Positions 17,584 through 25,661 of a stretch of DNA of 64,000 nt are shown here, one piece after another. The position numbers were made by a program, and so were the translations under genes. A model generated the notes under the pieces. It saw only the letters and a program-made list of their open reading frames with translations, had not been told where the DNA came from and searched no databases. Each line of letters begins with the position of its first letter. Position 1 is the stretch's first letter. Source of the stretch: CAYSQW01 sp964433135 (GTDB lineage Bacteria > Acidobacteriota > Aminicenantia > Aminicenantales > Aminicenantaceae); NCBI GenBank assembly GCA_964433135.1, contig CAYSQW010000012.1:12793-76792 (forward strand). Reading direction: 5' to 3'.

Positions 17584-18208
17584 CTTGGCAGAAACAACCT
17601 GGGAGGCCTGTCGTAAAGCCCTGGAAACCGTGGAGTTTGCCGAAATCCGTTTGGATATCACCTCTTGTTCCCTGACGCAGGTCCGAAATCTTTTTTCGCT
17701 TCCGCGTTCCTTGGTCGCGACCTTCCGCCCGGAAAAAACCGCCGATGAAACACGCAGGTTGATGCTGGAGACCGCTATCGATTCGGGAGCGGATTATGTT
17801 GATCTGGAATCCGATGCGGACCCTTCATTCCGGAACCATCTGATCCGGTGCGCCCGCGAAAAAGACTGCCGGATCATCATTTCCTTTCATGACTATGTCC
17901 GAACACCGCCGCGGATGGAGCTGCGGAGGATCATCGATGAATGCCGCTGCGCCGGCGCGGATATCGTAAAGATCGCATGCAGAGTTGATTCGCCTGCCGA
18001 GTGTGCGCGGTTGCTTTCTCTTTATGAGGATGAGTCCGATCTGATCTGTCTGGGCATGGGGAGCCTTGGACGGTTCACCCGCCCCGCCGCCCTATGGTTG
18101 GGGGCCCCCTTTACCTATGCCGCGCTGGCGGTCGGAAAGGAGACCGCGGAAGGGCAGATCGACATCGAGACATTGAAATCGATCTTGGCCGTATTGTCCC
18201 ATGCCTGA
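17567..18208 (+). CDS. aroD: Type I 3-dehydroquinate dehydratase
   Basis: 213 residues, a TIM barrel of the Schiff-base class. Seen are EIRLDI (substrate site), IISFHDY (the catalytic histidine region), ADIVKIACRVDS (the Schiff-base lysine) and LGMGSLGRFTRP near the C-terminus. It forms 3-dehydroshikimate by syn-elimination of water. The start lies inside the end of aroB (17-base overlap) and its end overlaps the next gene by 8 bases, so the middle of this operon is translated as a coupled chain. Slightly shorter than E. coli AroD (252) but with all key motifs. Confidence 0.93.
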   Translation: MKICVSLAETTWEACRKALETVEFAEIRLDITSCSLTQVRNLFSLPRSLVATFRPEKTADETRRLMLETAIDSGADYVDLESDADPSFRNHLIRCAREKDCRIIISFHDYVRTPPRMELRRIIDECRCAGADIVKIACRVDSPAECARLLSLYEDESDLICLGMGSLGRFTRPAALWLGAPFTYAALAVGKETAEGQIDIETLKSILAVLSHA

Positions 18209-19505
18209 AGAAAAGATCTTTGCCGTTGCCGGCCGTCCTATTCTGCACAGTCGGAGTCCGGATCTGTTCAACGCCGAATTCATGCGAAGCGAAAGAAGTG
18301 CCGCTTACCTGAGGTTGGCGGCCGCGGGCCTGGATGAGGTGTTCTTCCTCTGGAAGGAACTGAATCTATCGGGAATGAACGTGACCGCCCCTTTCAAGGA
18401 GGGAATCATGGATTCTCTGGATGGACTGGATCCCTCGGCGCGGAAGGTGGGAGGCGTCAATGTCGTGGTGCGGTCTCCCGTCGGCGGGATCGGGTACAAT
18501 ACGGATATCGCAGGGGCCGTGGGCGCGTTGAGATCTCGTGGAATCGATCCGGAAAACCGGGATTGCGCCGTGCTGGGGGCCGGGCCGGCCGCCCGGGCGG
18601 CGGCGGTGGGATTGATAGCGGCCGGAGCGAGGATCACGCTTGTCAACCGGACTCAAGGCAAAGCCGTCCATTGGGCGGAACGGTTGGGTTGTCAGGCGGA
18701 AACGATGGAAAACCTGCCACGCATTCTGGAGAGAAGCGACATTCTGGTTTCCGTGTTGAGCCGGGGCGTCCAGCCGGTGCCGACGAAATCGGTGCGGTCG
18801 TCTCTCATCGTTATGGACGCGAATTATCCTGAATCTTCCCTTATCAAATTGGCCCGCGACCGAGGCTGCACGGTGCTTTCGGGAGAAACCTGGCTGCTAG
18901 CTCAGGCGGTCGAGGCCCATCGTCTTTTTTGGCGGGCGGATCCCGATCTGGAGGGAATGAGGTCCGGACTTGAATACTCCCTTAAGGAGAAAGATCATCT
19001 TTCCCGGATTTGTCTGATCGGATTCCCCGGGAGTGGAAAAAGCACGGTCGGCAAGCTGTTGGCCCGGCGTTTGGGTTTCGGTTTCCGGGATACCGACCGC
19101 ATGGTGGAAGAAAAACGAGGGCTTTCCGTTGCGGAAATATTTCAAACGAAGGGTGAAGAGTTTTTTCGGGCTGAAGAGGAAGCATGCATTCGGAACATGC
19201 CGGGAGAGTCGAACTGCGTCTACGCTTGCGGCGGCGGAGCCGTCCTCTCTCCCCGCAGCCGGAGCTTGATGCGGCGCCATTCACTGGTGATATGGCTTTA
19301 TGCTTCGCTATCCGCCTGCCTGGAGCGAGTGGGACGCAAGAGCCGTCCTTTGATCACGGGAGACGATTACAGGTCTCACGCGAAGCGGATGCTGGATCAA
19401 CGGCGCTTTCGGTATGCCGCTTCAGCGGATGTCGTTGTCAGTACGGAATGGGAAGCCCAAGCCGCGGCGGAGATGCTGTATGAAGAAATCAGTCTGGCCG
19501 TCTGA
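18201..19505 (+). CDS. aroE/aroK: Bifunctional shikimate dehydrogenase / shikimate kinase (AroE-AroK fusion)
   Basis: 434 residues in one frame. Residues 1 to about 260 are AroE: SRSP near the N-terminus, catalytic Lys66 in NVTAPFK, Asp102 in YNTDIAG, and the NADP loop LGAGPAARAA with NRTQGKA. Residues about 265-434 are AroK: Walker A GFPGSGKST (274-282), DTDRMVEE, the FRAEEE motif, CGGGAV and the lid arginine region GRKSRPL. The two steps (3-dehydroshikimate to shikimate to shikimate-3-phosphate) are consecutive, so the fusion is functionally sensible. There is no stop or frameshift between halves. It overlaps aroD by 8 bases and aroA by 26. Confidence 0.95.
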   Translation: MPEEKIFAVAGRPILHSRSPDLFNAEFMRSERSAAYLRLAAAGLDEVFFLWKELNLSGMNVTAPFKEGIMDSLDGLDPSARKVGGVNVVVRSPVGGIGYNTDIAGAVGALRSRGIDPENRDCAVLGAGPAARAAAVGLIAAGARITLVNRTQGKAVHWAERLGCQAETMENLPRILERSDILVSVLSRGVQPVPTKSVRSSLIVMDANYPESSLIKLARDRGCTVLSGETWLLAQAVEAHRLFWRADPDLEGMRSGLEYSLKEKDHLSRICLIGFPGSGKSTVGKLLARRLGFGFRDTDRMVEEKRGLSVAEIFQTKGEEFFRAEEEACIRNMPGESNCVYACGGGAVLSPRSRSLMRRHSLVIWLYASLSACLERVGRKSRPLITGDDYRSHAKRMLDQRRFRYAASADVVVSTEWEAQAAAEMLYEEISLAV

Positions 19506-20730
19506 GATACATGGGGAGATAGACGCTCCGGCCTCAAAAAGCGCCATGCAGCGTGCCTTGGCGCTGGCTCTCCTTTCCCGGCAGCCGTCGCGCATCACGA
19601 ACCCAGCATTCTGCAGCGATGGGCTGGCGGCCATGCGCGTGGTGGAACGGTTGGGCGGAAACTTAAGGCGGTTTTCCGACGCGGTGGAGATCATGGGAAG
19701 GACGAAACCGAAAGGGGGAGAACTGCACTGCGGTGAGTCCGGGCTCTGTTTGCGGATGTTCACCGCCGTTGCCGCGCTGGAAGACTCGGAATTCCGTCTT
19801 ACCGGAGATGAGAGCCTGCTGAGACGGCCGGTTTCCATGGTGGAAGAGCCGGTGAAAAAACTGGGCGCCGAATGCCGGACGAACCGGGGGCTGCCTCCGG
19901 TGCATGTGAAAGGACCGCTTCAGGGAGGGAGAGCGGTCATTGACGGTTCGATAAGCTCTCAGTTTGTTTCCGGCCTCTTGCTGGCGCTGCCGTTGGCGCC
20001 CCGAGATTCCCGGCTGACGGTTCACGGCTTGACCAGTATCCCATATGTGGATCTGACCCTTCGATTGATGGAAAAGGCGGGAGTGAAGATCAATCATGAA
20101 AATCATAAGACCTTTTTCATTTCCGGAAACCGGGAATACGCATTGGGAACGATGAGGATACCGGGAGATTGGAGCGGCGCCGCGTTCTGGCTGGCGGCCG
20201 GTGCGGTTTCAGGTCCGGTCACCGTAAACGGACTCGATCCCCGATCCCCACAGGGAGACCGGATGATTATCAGGGCTTTGCGTGCGGCCGGCGCCGAGGT
20301 CCGGATATTGACGAACGCCGTCCGGATCCGACGAGGGGAATTGAAAGGATTTGATTTCGATGTCAGGGGGTGTCCCGATTTGGTCCCTCCGCTGACGGTT
20401 GCGGCCTGTTTTTGTCGTGGGCGCACGGTCCTGCGCGGAATCCGAAGGCTCCGATATAAGGAAAGCGATCGGCCCCAGGCCCTTTTTCGCGCGTTCCGCG
20501 ATCTGGGAGCGGATATCCGGGTGCAGGGGGATGAAATGATAATCCGTGGGGGCGAATTGAACGGTGGAGAGGTTGATGCCGTCGGCGATCACCGTATAGC
20601 CATGGCGCTGGCTGTGGCCGCCGTCCATGCTCGTGAGAAAGTCGTTATCCGGAGCGGAGACAGTGTGGTAAAATCATACCCTGGATTTTACAGGGATTTG
20701 GCTAAATTGGGAGGCAGGGTCGATGAATAG
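19480..20730 (+). CDS. aroA: 5-enolpyruvylshikimate-3-phosphate synthase
   Basis: 416 residues from 19480 (MKKSVWPSEIHGEIDAPASKS). A start at 19414 would run deep into the aroE/K frame. Motifs: APASKSAMQRALALALLS for phosphate binding, HCGESGLCLRMFTAVAAL (the equivalent of GNAGTxxRxxT), SISSQFVSGLLLALPL, and RRLRYKESDR plus GDHRIAMALA at the C-terminus. It transfers enolpyruvate from PEP to shikimate-3-phosphate. The GESGLCLR variant in place of GNAGTAMR suggests class II or an atypical EPSPS, which may affect glyphosate sensitivity. It overlaps aroC by 8 bases. Confidence 0.95.
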   Translation: MKKSVWPSEIHGEIDAPASKSAMQRALALALLSRQPSRITNPAFCSDGLAAMRVVERLGGNLRRFSDAVEIMGRTKPKGGELHCGESGLCLRMFTAVAALEDSEFRLTGDESLLRRPVSMVEEPVKKLGAECRTNRGLPPVHVKGPLQGGRAVIDGSISSQFVSGLLLALPLAPRDSRLTVHGLTSIPYVDLTLRLMEKAGVKINHENHKTFFISGNREYALGTMRIPGDWSGAAFWLAAGAVSGPVTVNGLDPRSPQGDRMIIRALRAAGAEVRILTNAVRIRRGELKGFDFDVRGCPDLVPPLTVAACFCRGRTVLRGIRRLRYKESDRPQALFRAFRDLGADIRVQGDEMIIRGGELNGGEVDAVGDHRIAMALAVAAVHAREKVVIRSGDSVVKSYPGFYRDLAKLGGRVDE

Positions 20731-21718
20731 TTTCGGTAGAACCTTTCGAATGAGCATCTTCGGTGAATCCCACGGTCCGGCCGTTGGGATCCTCATCGAC
20801 GGGTGCCCCGCTGGAATGGAACTGAATCAGGGTGATTTCCTGGGGGACCTGGAGAGGAGAAAAGGAGGAGGCGCGGGAAAGACCGAACGCGTCGAATCAG
20901 ATCTACCGTACGTGGAAAGCGGGCTTTGGGAGGGCCGAACGACGGGAGCTCCGCTTCTCATACGTTTCGCCAATGAGGATGTCCGATCCGAAGATTATAC
21001 GAATTTCAAGCGGATGCCGCGTCCCGGGCATGCCGATTTTTGCGCCGCGAAAAAATACGGCGGATGGCAGGATGCGCGCGGAGGCGGTCATTTTTCTGGG
21101 CGGCTGACTCTGGGTTTGGTGGCGGCGGGCGTGATCGCCAAGAAAATGATCGCGCCGGCAGTGGTGAGCGCGCGGCTGGTGGAAGTCGGAGGAGAAAAGG
21201 ATCCTTCGCGCGCCGTCGAACGGGCGGCGTCGGATGGCGATTCCGTGGGTGGGTTGATAGAGTGCGAGGTGCTCTCGGTTCCGGTGGGATTGGGAGAGCC
21301 GTTTTTTGATTCCGTCGAATCGCTCCTTGCCCATTTGCTGTTTTCCATTCCTGGCGTTAAAGGGGTGGAGTTCGGCGCCGGATTTCAGAGCGCCCGCATG
21401 CGCGGAAGCGAATGCAATGATGTGCTGGAGAATGTCGAGGGGCGTACGGCGACCAACCATTCCGGAGGGATCAACGGCGGTCTGACCAACGGAAATCCCG
21501 TCCGGCTGCGCGCGGCCGTAAAACCGACGTCGAGCATCCCCCGGGCCCAGAAAACCATTCGCCTGGAGACCGGAGAATCCGCCGATCTAAGGATCGGGGG
21601 ACGACACGATACCTGCATCGCCTTGAGGATGCCCGTTATCGTTGAGGCGGCGACGGCGATCGTTTTTGCCGACCTGCTCCTGCAGGAACAGAAGATCGGG
21701 AGGATCGTCCCTGCATGA
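20723..21718 (+). CDS. aroC: Chorismate synthase
   Basis: 331 residues, a little shorter than the usual 350-390. An FMN-dependent 1,4-elimination giving chorismate. Motifs: FGESHGPAVGILIDGCPAG at the N-terminus, RRKGGGAGKTERVESD, RPGHADFCAAKKYG, ARGGGHFSGRLT, SGGINGGLTNGNPV and the final RHDTCIALRMPVIVEA. All three classical signatures are present, so it should be active despite its length. It starts inside aroA and its stop overlaps the next start as ATGA (21715-21718), coupling it directly to the chorismatase-like gene. Confidence 0.95.
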   Translation: MNSFGRTFRMSIFGESHGPAVGILIDGCPAGMELNQGDFLGDLERRKGGGAGKTERVESDLPYVESGLWEGRTTGAPLLIRFANEDVRSEDYTNFKRMPRPGHADFCAAKKYGGWQDARGGGHFSGRLTLGLVAAGVIAKKMIAPAVVSARLVEVGGEKDPSRAVERAASDGDSVGGLIECEVLSVPVGLGEPFFDSVESLLAHLLFSIPGVKGVEFGAGFQSARMRGSECNDVLENVEGRTATNHSGGINGGLTNGNPVRLRAAVKPTSSIPRAQKTIRLETGESADLRIGGRHDTCIALRMPVIVEAATAIVFADLLLQEQKIGRIVPA

Positions 21719-22944
21719 CCGGGAACATGGGAACTGGGAAAGAGACGCGAAGGATGATCTTCATCCATACTCCGAATGTGGGGGCGTCCCCTTCGAAGGA
21801 CTTGGGATCCTGTTTGAATGCCCTGGGCCGCGATCTGTACACCCGGGGTCTTCCCCGTAAAGCGGTTCTTAAGCTGACTTTTTTTTTGCGGGCGGAAAAC
21901 GGCTGCCGTCGCGCTGAACTGAAGCGGGAACTGTTTCCCGAAGTGGATGATTTTTTCTCGAGTCGATCCCCTTCTATCATTTGGGTTGCACAGCCGCCGG
22001 AAGGAACCGCTTGGGTAGCCATGGAAGCGGTGATGCTCATGAGCTTTGAAGGCGTTCGGGTGGAGCGTCGGAAATGGGAGGGACATGCGTATGTCGTTCT
22101 GTCCGATCCTCCGTACAAGGTGCTTTATGCGGGGGGACTGGGAGATCGAACGCCGGAACCCGGCATCGAAGCGGCTTCCCGAGAGGGCTTTGGATCACTC
22201 AGGAAATTGCTGCGCCGGGAAGAGATGAGTTTTTCAAATATCGTCCGGCAGTGGAATTATATCGGGGGGATCCTGTCTCATACGGAGAAGGAGAAAAGGC
22301 AGCATTATCAAATATTCAATGATATAAGAGCGCGCTACTACGGCGCCGACCGTTTCGAATGCGGTTTTCCGGCGGCCACGGGGATCGGCCAAAACAGCCG
22401 GGGGGTGATCATCGATTGCATCGCCGTGAGAGGAAACGGGAGCGGGGACATCGTTGCGTTGGGAAATCCGGGGCAGGTGGATGCGCATCGCTATTCGCAG
22501 GATGTCCTGGTCGGAGGGAAACCGCCGGGATCCGACGGCAAGGTGCCCCCGCAGTTCGAAAGGGGAAAAATCCTCTGGCGACGTAACAGGGGGATGATCT
22601 ATGTTTCCGGAACCGCTTCCATCGTCGGAGAGAAGACCGTCGGAAAAGGCGACGTGATCCGACAGACCCGTACCACGATCGCTAATATCACACGCCTCGT
22701 CTCTCCCGGAAACCTGACCGCGCCGGGAGCCGCTGCGATCCCGGTTCCCGGTGATCCGGCTGGTTTTCGGGTGTATGTCAAGCACGAAGAGGACATCCCG
22801 TGCGTTAAAGCGGTTTGCAGAGATTCATGGGGAGATGCTCCCATGCTGTTCGTGCAGGCCGATATCTGTCGGCGGGATTTATTGGTGGAAATAGAAGGGA
22901 TGCTTTATGTTAAACTTAATAATAAAATAATTTCGACAAGGTGA
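21715..22944 (+). CDS. Chorismatase-like protein (FkbO/Hyg5/XanB2 family)
   Basis: 409 residues. Two RidA-like halves are suggested. Recognisable blocks of the chorismatase family are FSNIVRQWNYI (from residue 173), RARYYG, PAATGIGQNS, VSGTASIVGEKT with a following GD, and near the end ADICRRDLLVEIEG, where the family has its catalytic glutamate. Members hydrolyse chorismate to 3-hydroxybenzoate (Hyg5, XanB2) or to a dihydroxycyclohexadiene carboxylate (FkbO). Which product is made here cannot be read with confidence. The ATGA overlap with aroC makes it the last step of a complete chorismate operon, a strong argument that its substrate is chorismate. It is followed after 6 bases by the PD40-TPR gene. 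Confidence 0.75.
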   Translation: MTGNMGTGKETRRMIFIHTPNVGASPSKDLGSCLNALGRDLYTRGLPRKAVLKLTFFLRAENGCRRAELKRELFPEVDDFFSSRSPSIIWVAQPPEGTAWVAMEAVMLMSFEGVRVERRKWEGHAYVVLSDPPYKVLYAGGLGDRTPEPGIEAASREGFGSLRKLLRREEMSFSNIVRQWNYIGGILSHTEKEKRQHYQIFNDIRARYYGADRFECGFPAATGIGQNSRGVIIDCIAVRGNGSGDIVALGNPGQVDAHRYSQDVLVGGKPPGSDGKVPPQFERGKILWRRNRGMIYVSGTASIVGEKTVGKGDVIRQTRTTIANITRLVSPGNLTAPGAAAIPVPGDPAGFRVYVKHEEDIPCVKAVCRDSWGDAPMLFVQADICRRDLLVEIEGMLYVKLNNKIISTR

Positions 22945-22950
22945 AATCAT

Positions 22951-25470
22951 ATGAAGGAATCGAGAATATCAATCATCGTATTGTACGGCCTCGGTTTGAT
23001 GCTGTCGGTGGTTTCACTGAGCCTATGGGCTCAGTCTCCGGATACGGATCGGGTGATTGCGGCATGGGGAAAAGGTGAAATCCCCGGTCGGCTGGTGATC
23101 ACGTATCCGCGGGAGAACACTCTGTTTCCCCCGGAGATCATTTCTCCCACGGTCAGGTGGAAGGATGAATCGGGACAAAGCGATACCTGGCTGCTTCTCG
23201 CCGTCCGTGACGGGAAAGTGGAAGAAACTTCTGAATTCACGGAGGAGAGCGAAGTCGGATTCGATCCGGAGTCGTGGAAAAAAATCAAGCGGATATCCAG
23301 AGGAAAACCGATAAAATTCGTCGTTCTCGGGTTGGAAAGATCCCGTCCGGACGTTCTTATTTCAGGCGGAGAGGTGACGATCAGCACTTCCCGCGACGAA
23401 GTCGGAGCGCCGATCTTTTACCGCGATGTTCCGCTCCCTTTTGAATATGCATACAAAAACCTGGATTCGATCCGCTGGCGCCTGGGGGATATCGCCACCG
23501 ACGGACCGACTCACATCATGCTTGAAAACCTTCCGTTGTGCGGCAACTGTCATTCTTTTTCCCGGGACGGTCGGATCCTCGCCATGGATGTGGATTATGC
23601 CAACGATAAAGGCTCGTATGTGATCTCTCCCATCAGCCGGGAAACGCGGCTGACACCCGCGGAGATCATAACCTGGAGCGATTATAAACGTGAGGATGGG
23701 GAAATGACCTTCGGACTGCTGTCTCAAGTCTCACCTGACGGGAGATACGTTCTCAGCACCGTTAAGGACCGGTCCATTTTCGTGCCGGTGGACAACCTTC
23801 CGTTCTCTCAATTGTTTTTTCCCATCAAGGGGATTATCTGTGTCTACGACCGGGAATCGGATCGTTTCTGGGCGCTGCCGGGCGCTGATGATCCCGCCTT
23901 CTGCCAAAGCAATCCAACCTGGTCTCCCGATGGGAAATCCGTCATCTTTGCGCGGGCTCCCGTCTATCACTCCAAAATCGCGGAGTCCTTCAAACAGGCC
24001 GTGCTTCCCACCGAAGCGGCGGCTGAATTTCTCGAAGGCCGCCGGGGTTTTCGCTACGATCTTTACCGGTTGCCCTTCAATGAAGGGCGGGGAGGAGCCG
24101 CGGTTCCGATCCCCGGAGCTTCCGGAAATGATATGAGCAATTTTTTCCCGCGCGTATCGCCTGACGGCAATTGGATCGTCTTTTCGCAGGCGAAAAATTT
24201 CATGCTGCTTCAGCCCGACAGCAAGCTGGTTATTATACCTGCGGAAGGAGGTTCTCCGCGGATAATGAACTGCAACCTGACGAGCATGAATTCCTGGCAT
24301 TCCTGGTCTCCTAACGGCAAATGGCTCATTTTTGCGTCCAAAGAGCTGGGCCCCTATACCCAGCTCTATTTAACGCATATCGATGAGGCCGGCCGGGATA
24401 CGCCCGCCGTACTGCTGGAAAATTTCGTGCTGCCCGAAAGAGCGGTCAACATCCCTGAGTTCGTGAATCTCCAAAAGTCGGAATGGAACGCCATCGTCAA
24501 CGATTTCATGGAGAGCGGCAACTATTATGTCAGGATCGGGGAAGACAAATACATCATGGGTGATTCCGATGCGGCGATAGCGGCCTATGACAAAGCACTC
24601 GAATATCATCCCGGATCGGCCGATATTTATATCAAGCGCGGAGACGCCAGGTTTCAAAAGGAAGAATTCAGCGCTGCGCTCGAGGATTACAACCGGGCCC
24701 TCGAGATCAATGCCGCTCTTCCCATCGCGTATAAGAACCGGGGTGATGTCAAGTTCCGGTTGGGCGATCTCATGAGCGCCGTCGAGGATTATAATGAAGC
24801 GATCCTTCTTGATCCCGATTATTATGAGGCGTATGACCGCCGGGCGAACGTGAAGCTCGAATCCAAGGACCTTGCGGGAGCGCTGCAGGATCTCAGCAAA
24901 GCGATCGAGATCAAACCCGATGAGAGCGCCCTTTACAGCAACCGCGGTTTCATAAAACTCACTTCAAAAGATTGGGAAGGTGCCGTCGCGGATTACAACC
25001 GGGCCCTGGAATTGAATCCGCGCAGCATCACCGGATTCAAATACCGAGGAGACGCCAAACTGCGGCTGGGTGATTTTTCCGGAGCCGTCGCGGATTACGA
25101 CAAGGCGATCGAACTCAATCCCGCGTATAATCTTGCCTTAGAGCGCAGGGCGGATGCACGATATGCACTGGGTGATTTTTCCGGGGTAATCGCCGATCTG
25201 AATATCGTGATCACTGCGAATCCTCAAAACTTTTTTCTTTTCAGCCGCCGGGGCGATGCAAAATTCGAGATGCGGGATCTCACCGGTGCGGTGGAAGACT
25301 ACGATCGTTCCATTGTGCTAAAACCCGGTTTCGCCTTGAATTACTTTAAACGCGGCATGGTTAAAATCATTTCCGGTTTGAAGGATGAAGGATGCAAGGA
25401 TCTGCATAAGGCGCATGAAATGGGATACGAGGGAGCCATAGAGCAGATCGAGAAATACTGTGCGCGTTAG
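22951..25470 (+). CDS. Secreted PD40 beta-propeller / TPR protein with a c-type heme motif
   Basis: 839 residues. Signal peptide (about 1-29, ending SLWAQ), a beta-sandwich region, then CGNCH at residues 197-201, a single CXXCH heme-binding site. TolB-like PD40 strands follow: VSPDGRYVLST, WSPDGKSVIFARAP, VSPDGNWIVFSQ, WSPNGKWLIFAS. From about residue 530 there are eight or so TPR units (pattern GDAKFRLGDLxGAVxDYxxAIxLNP). It probably sits in the periplasm or on the surface. Similar CXXCH-PD40 proteins occur in Planctomycetota and Acidobacteriota without known function. It begins 6 bases after the chorismatase-like gene, so it is probably co-transcribed with the aro operon. Confidence 0.8.
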   Translation: MKESRISIIVLYGLGLMLSVVSLSLWAQSPDTDRVIAAWGKGEIPGRLVITYPRENTLFPPEIISPTVRWKDESGQSDTWLLLAVRDGKVEETSEFTEESEVGFDPESWKKIKRISRGKPIKFVVLGLERSRPDVLISGGEVTISTSRDEVGAPIFYRDVPLPFEYAYKNLDSIRWRLGDIATDGPTHIMLENLPLCGNCHSFSRDGRILAMDVDYANDKGSYVISPISRETRLTPAEIITWSDYKREDGEMTFGLLSQVSPDGRYVLSTVKDRSIFVPVDNLPFSQLFFPIKGIICVYDRESDRFWALPGADDPAFCQSNPTWSPDGKSVIFARAPVYHSKIAESFKQAVLPTEAAAEFLEGRRGFRYDLYRLPFNEGRGGAAVPIPGASGNDMSNFFPRVSPDGNWIVFSQAKNFMLLQPDSKLVIIPAEGGSPRIMNCNLTSMNSWHSWSPNGKWLIFASKELGPYTQLYLTHIDEAGRDTPAVLLENFVLPERAVNIPEFVNLQKSEWNAIVNDFMESGNYYVRIGEDKYIMGDSDAAIAAYDKALEYHPGSADIYIKRGDARFQKEEFSAALEDYNRALEINAALPIAYKNRGDVKFRLGDLMSAVEDYNEAILLDPDYYEAYDRRANVKLESKDLAGALQDLSKAIEIKPDESALYSNRGFIKLTSKDWEGAVADYNRALELNPRSITGFKYRGDAKLRLGDFSGAVADYDKAIELNPAYNLALERRADARYALGDFSGVIADLNIVITANPQNFFLFSRRGDAKFEMRDLTGAVEDYDRSIVLKPGFALNYFKRGMVKIISGLKDEGCKDLHKAHEMGYEGAIEQIEKYCAR

Positions 25471-25661
25471 CTGAACCTGAGTCGTCCCTTCGGTTCGCCG
25501 GTTGTCTCGGTTTTACAAACTCTTCCCCGAGTCATACGTATAACTCTATGATCGGATCGGAATGGGAGGAGGAGACGTCTCGCCGTATCCGGAAGGGATT
25601 TTCCCCGATGTTCCGGAGGGTGTTAGAAATGAATTGTGTATCCAGGAATGGAGGAAATATT

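Noticed and set aside
20723..21718. Truncation of chorismate synthase
   Set aside because: 331 residues is short, but all signature motifs from N- to C-terminus are present and the end is coupled to the next gene, so it is a compact but complete enzyme.
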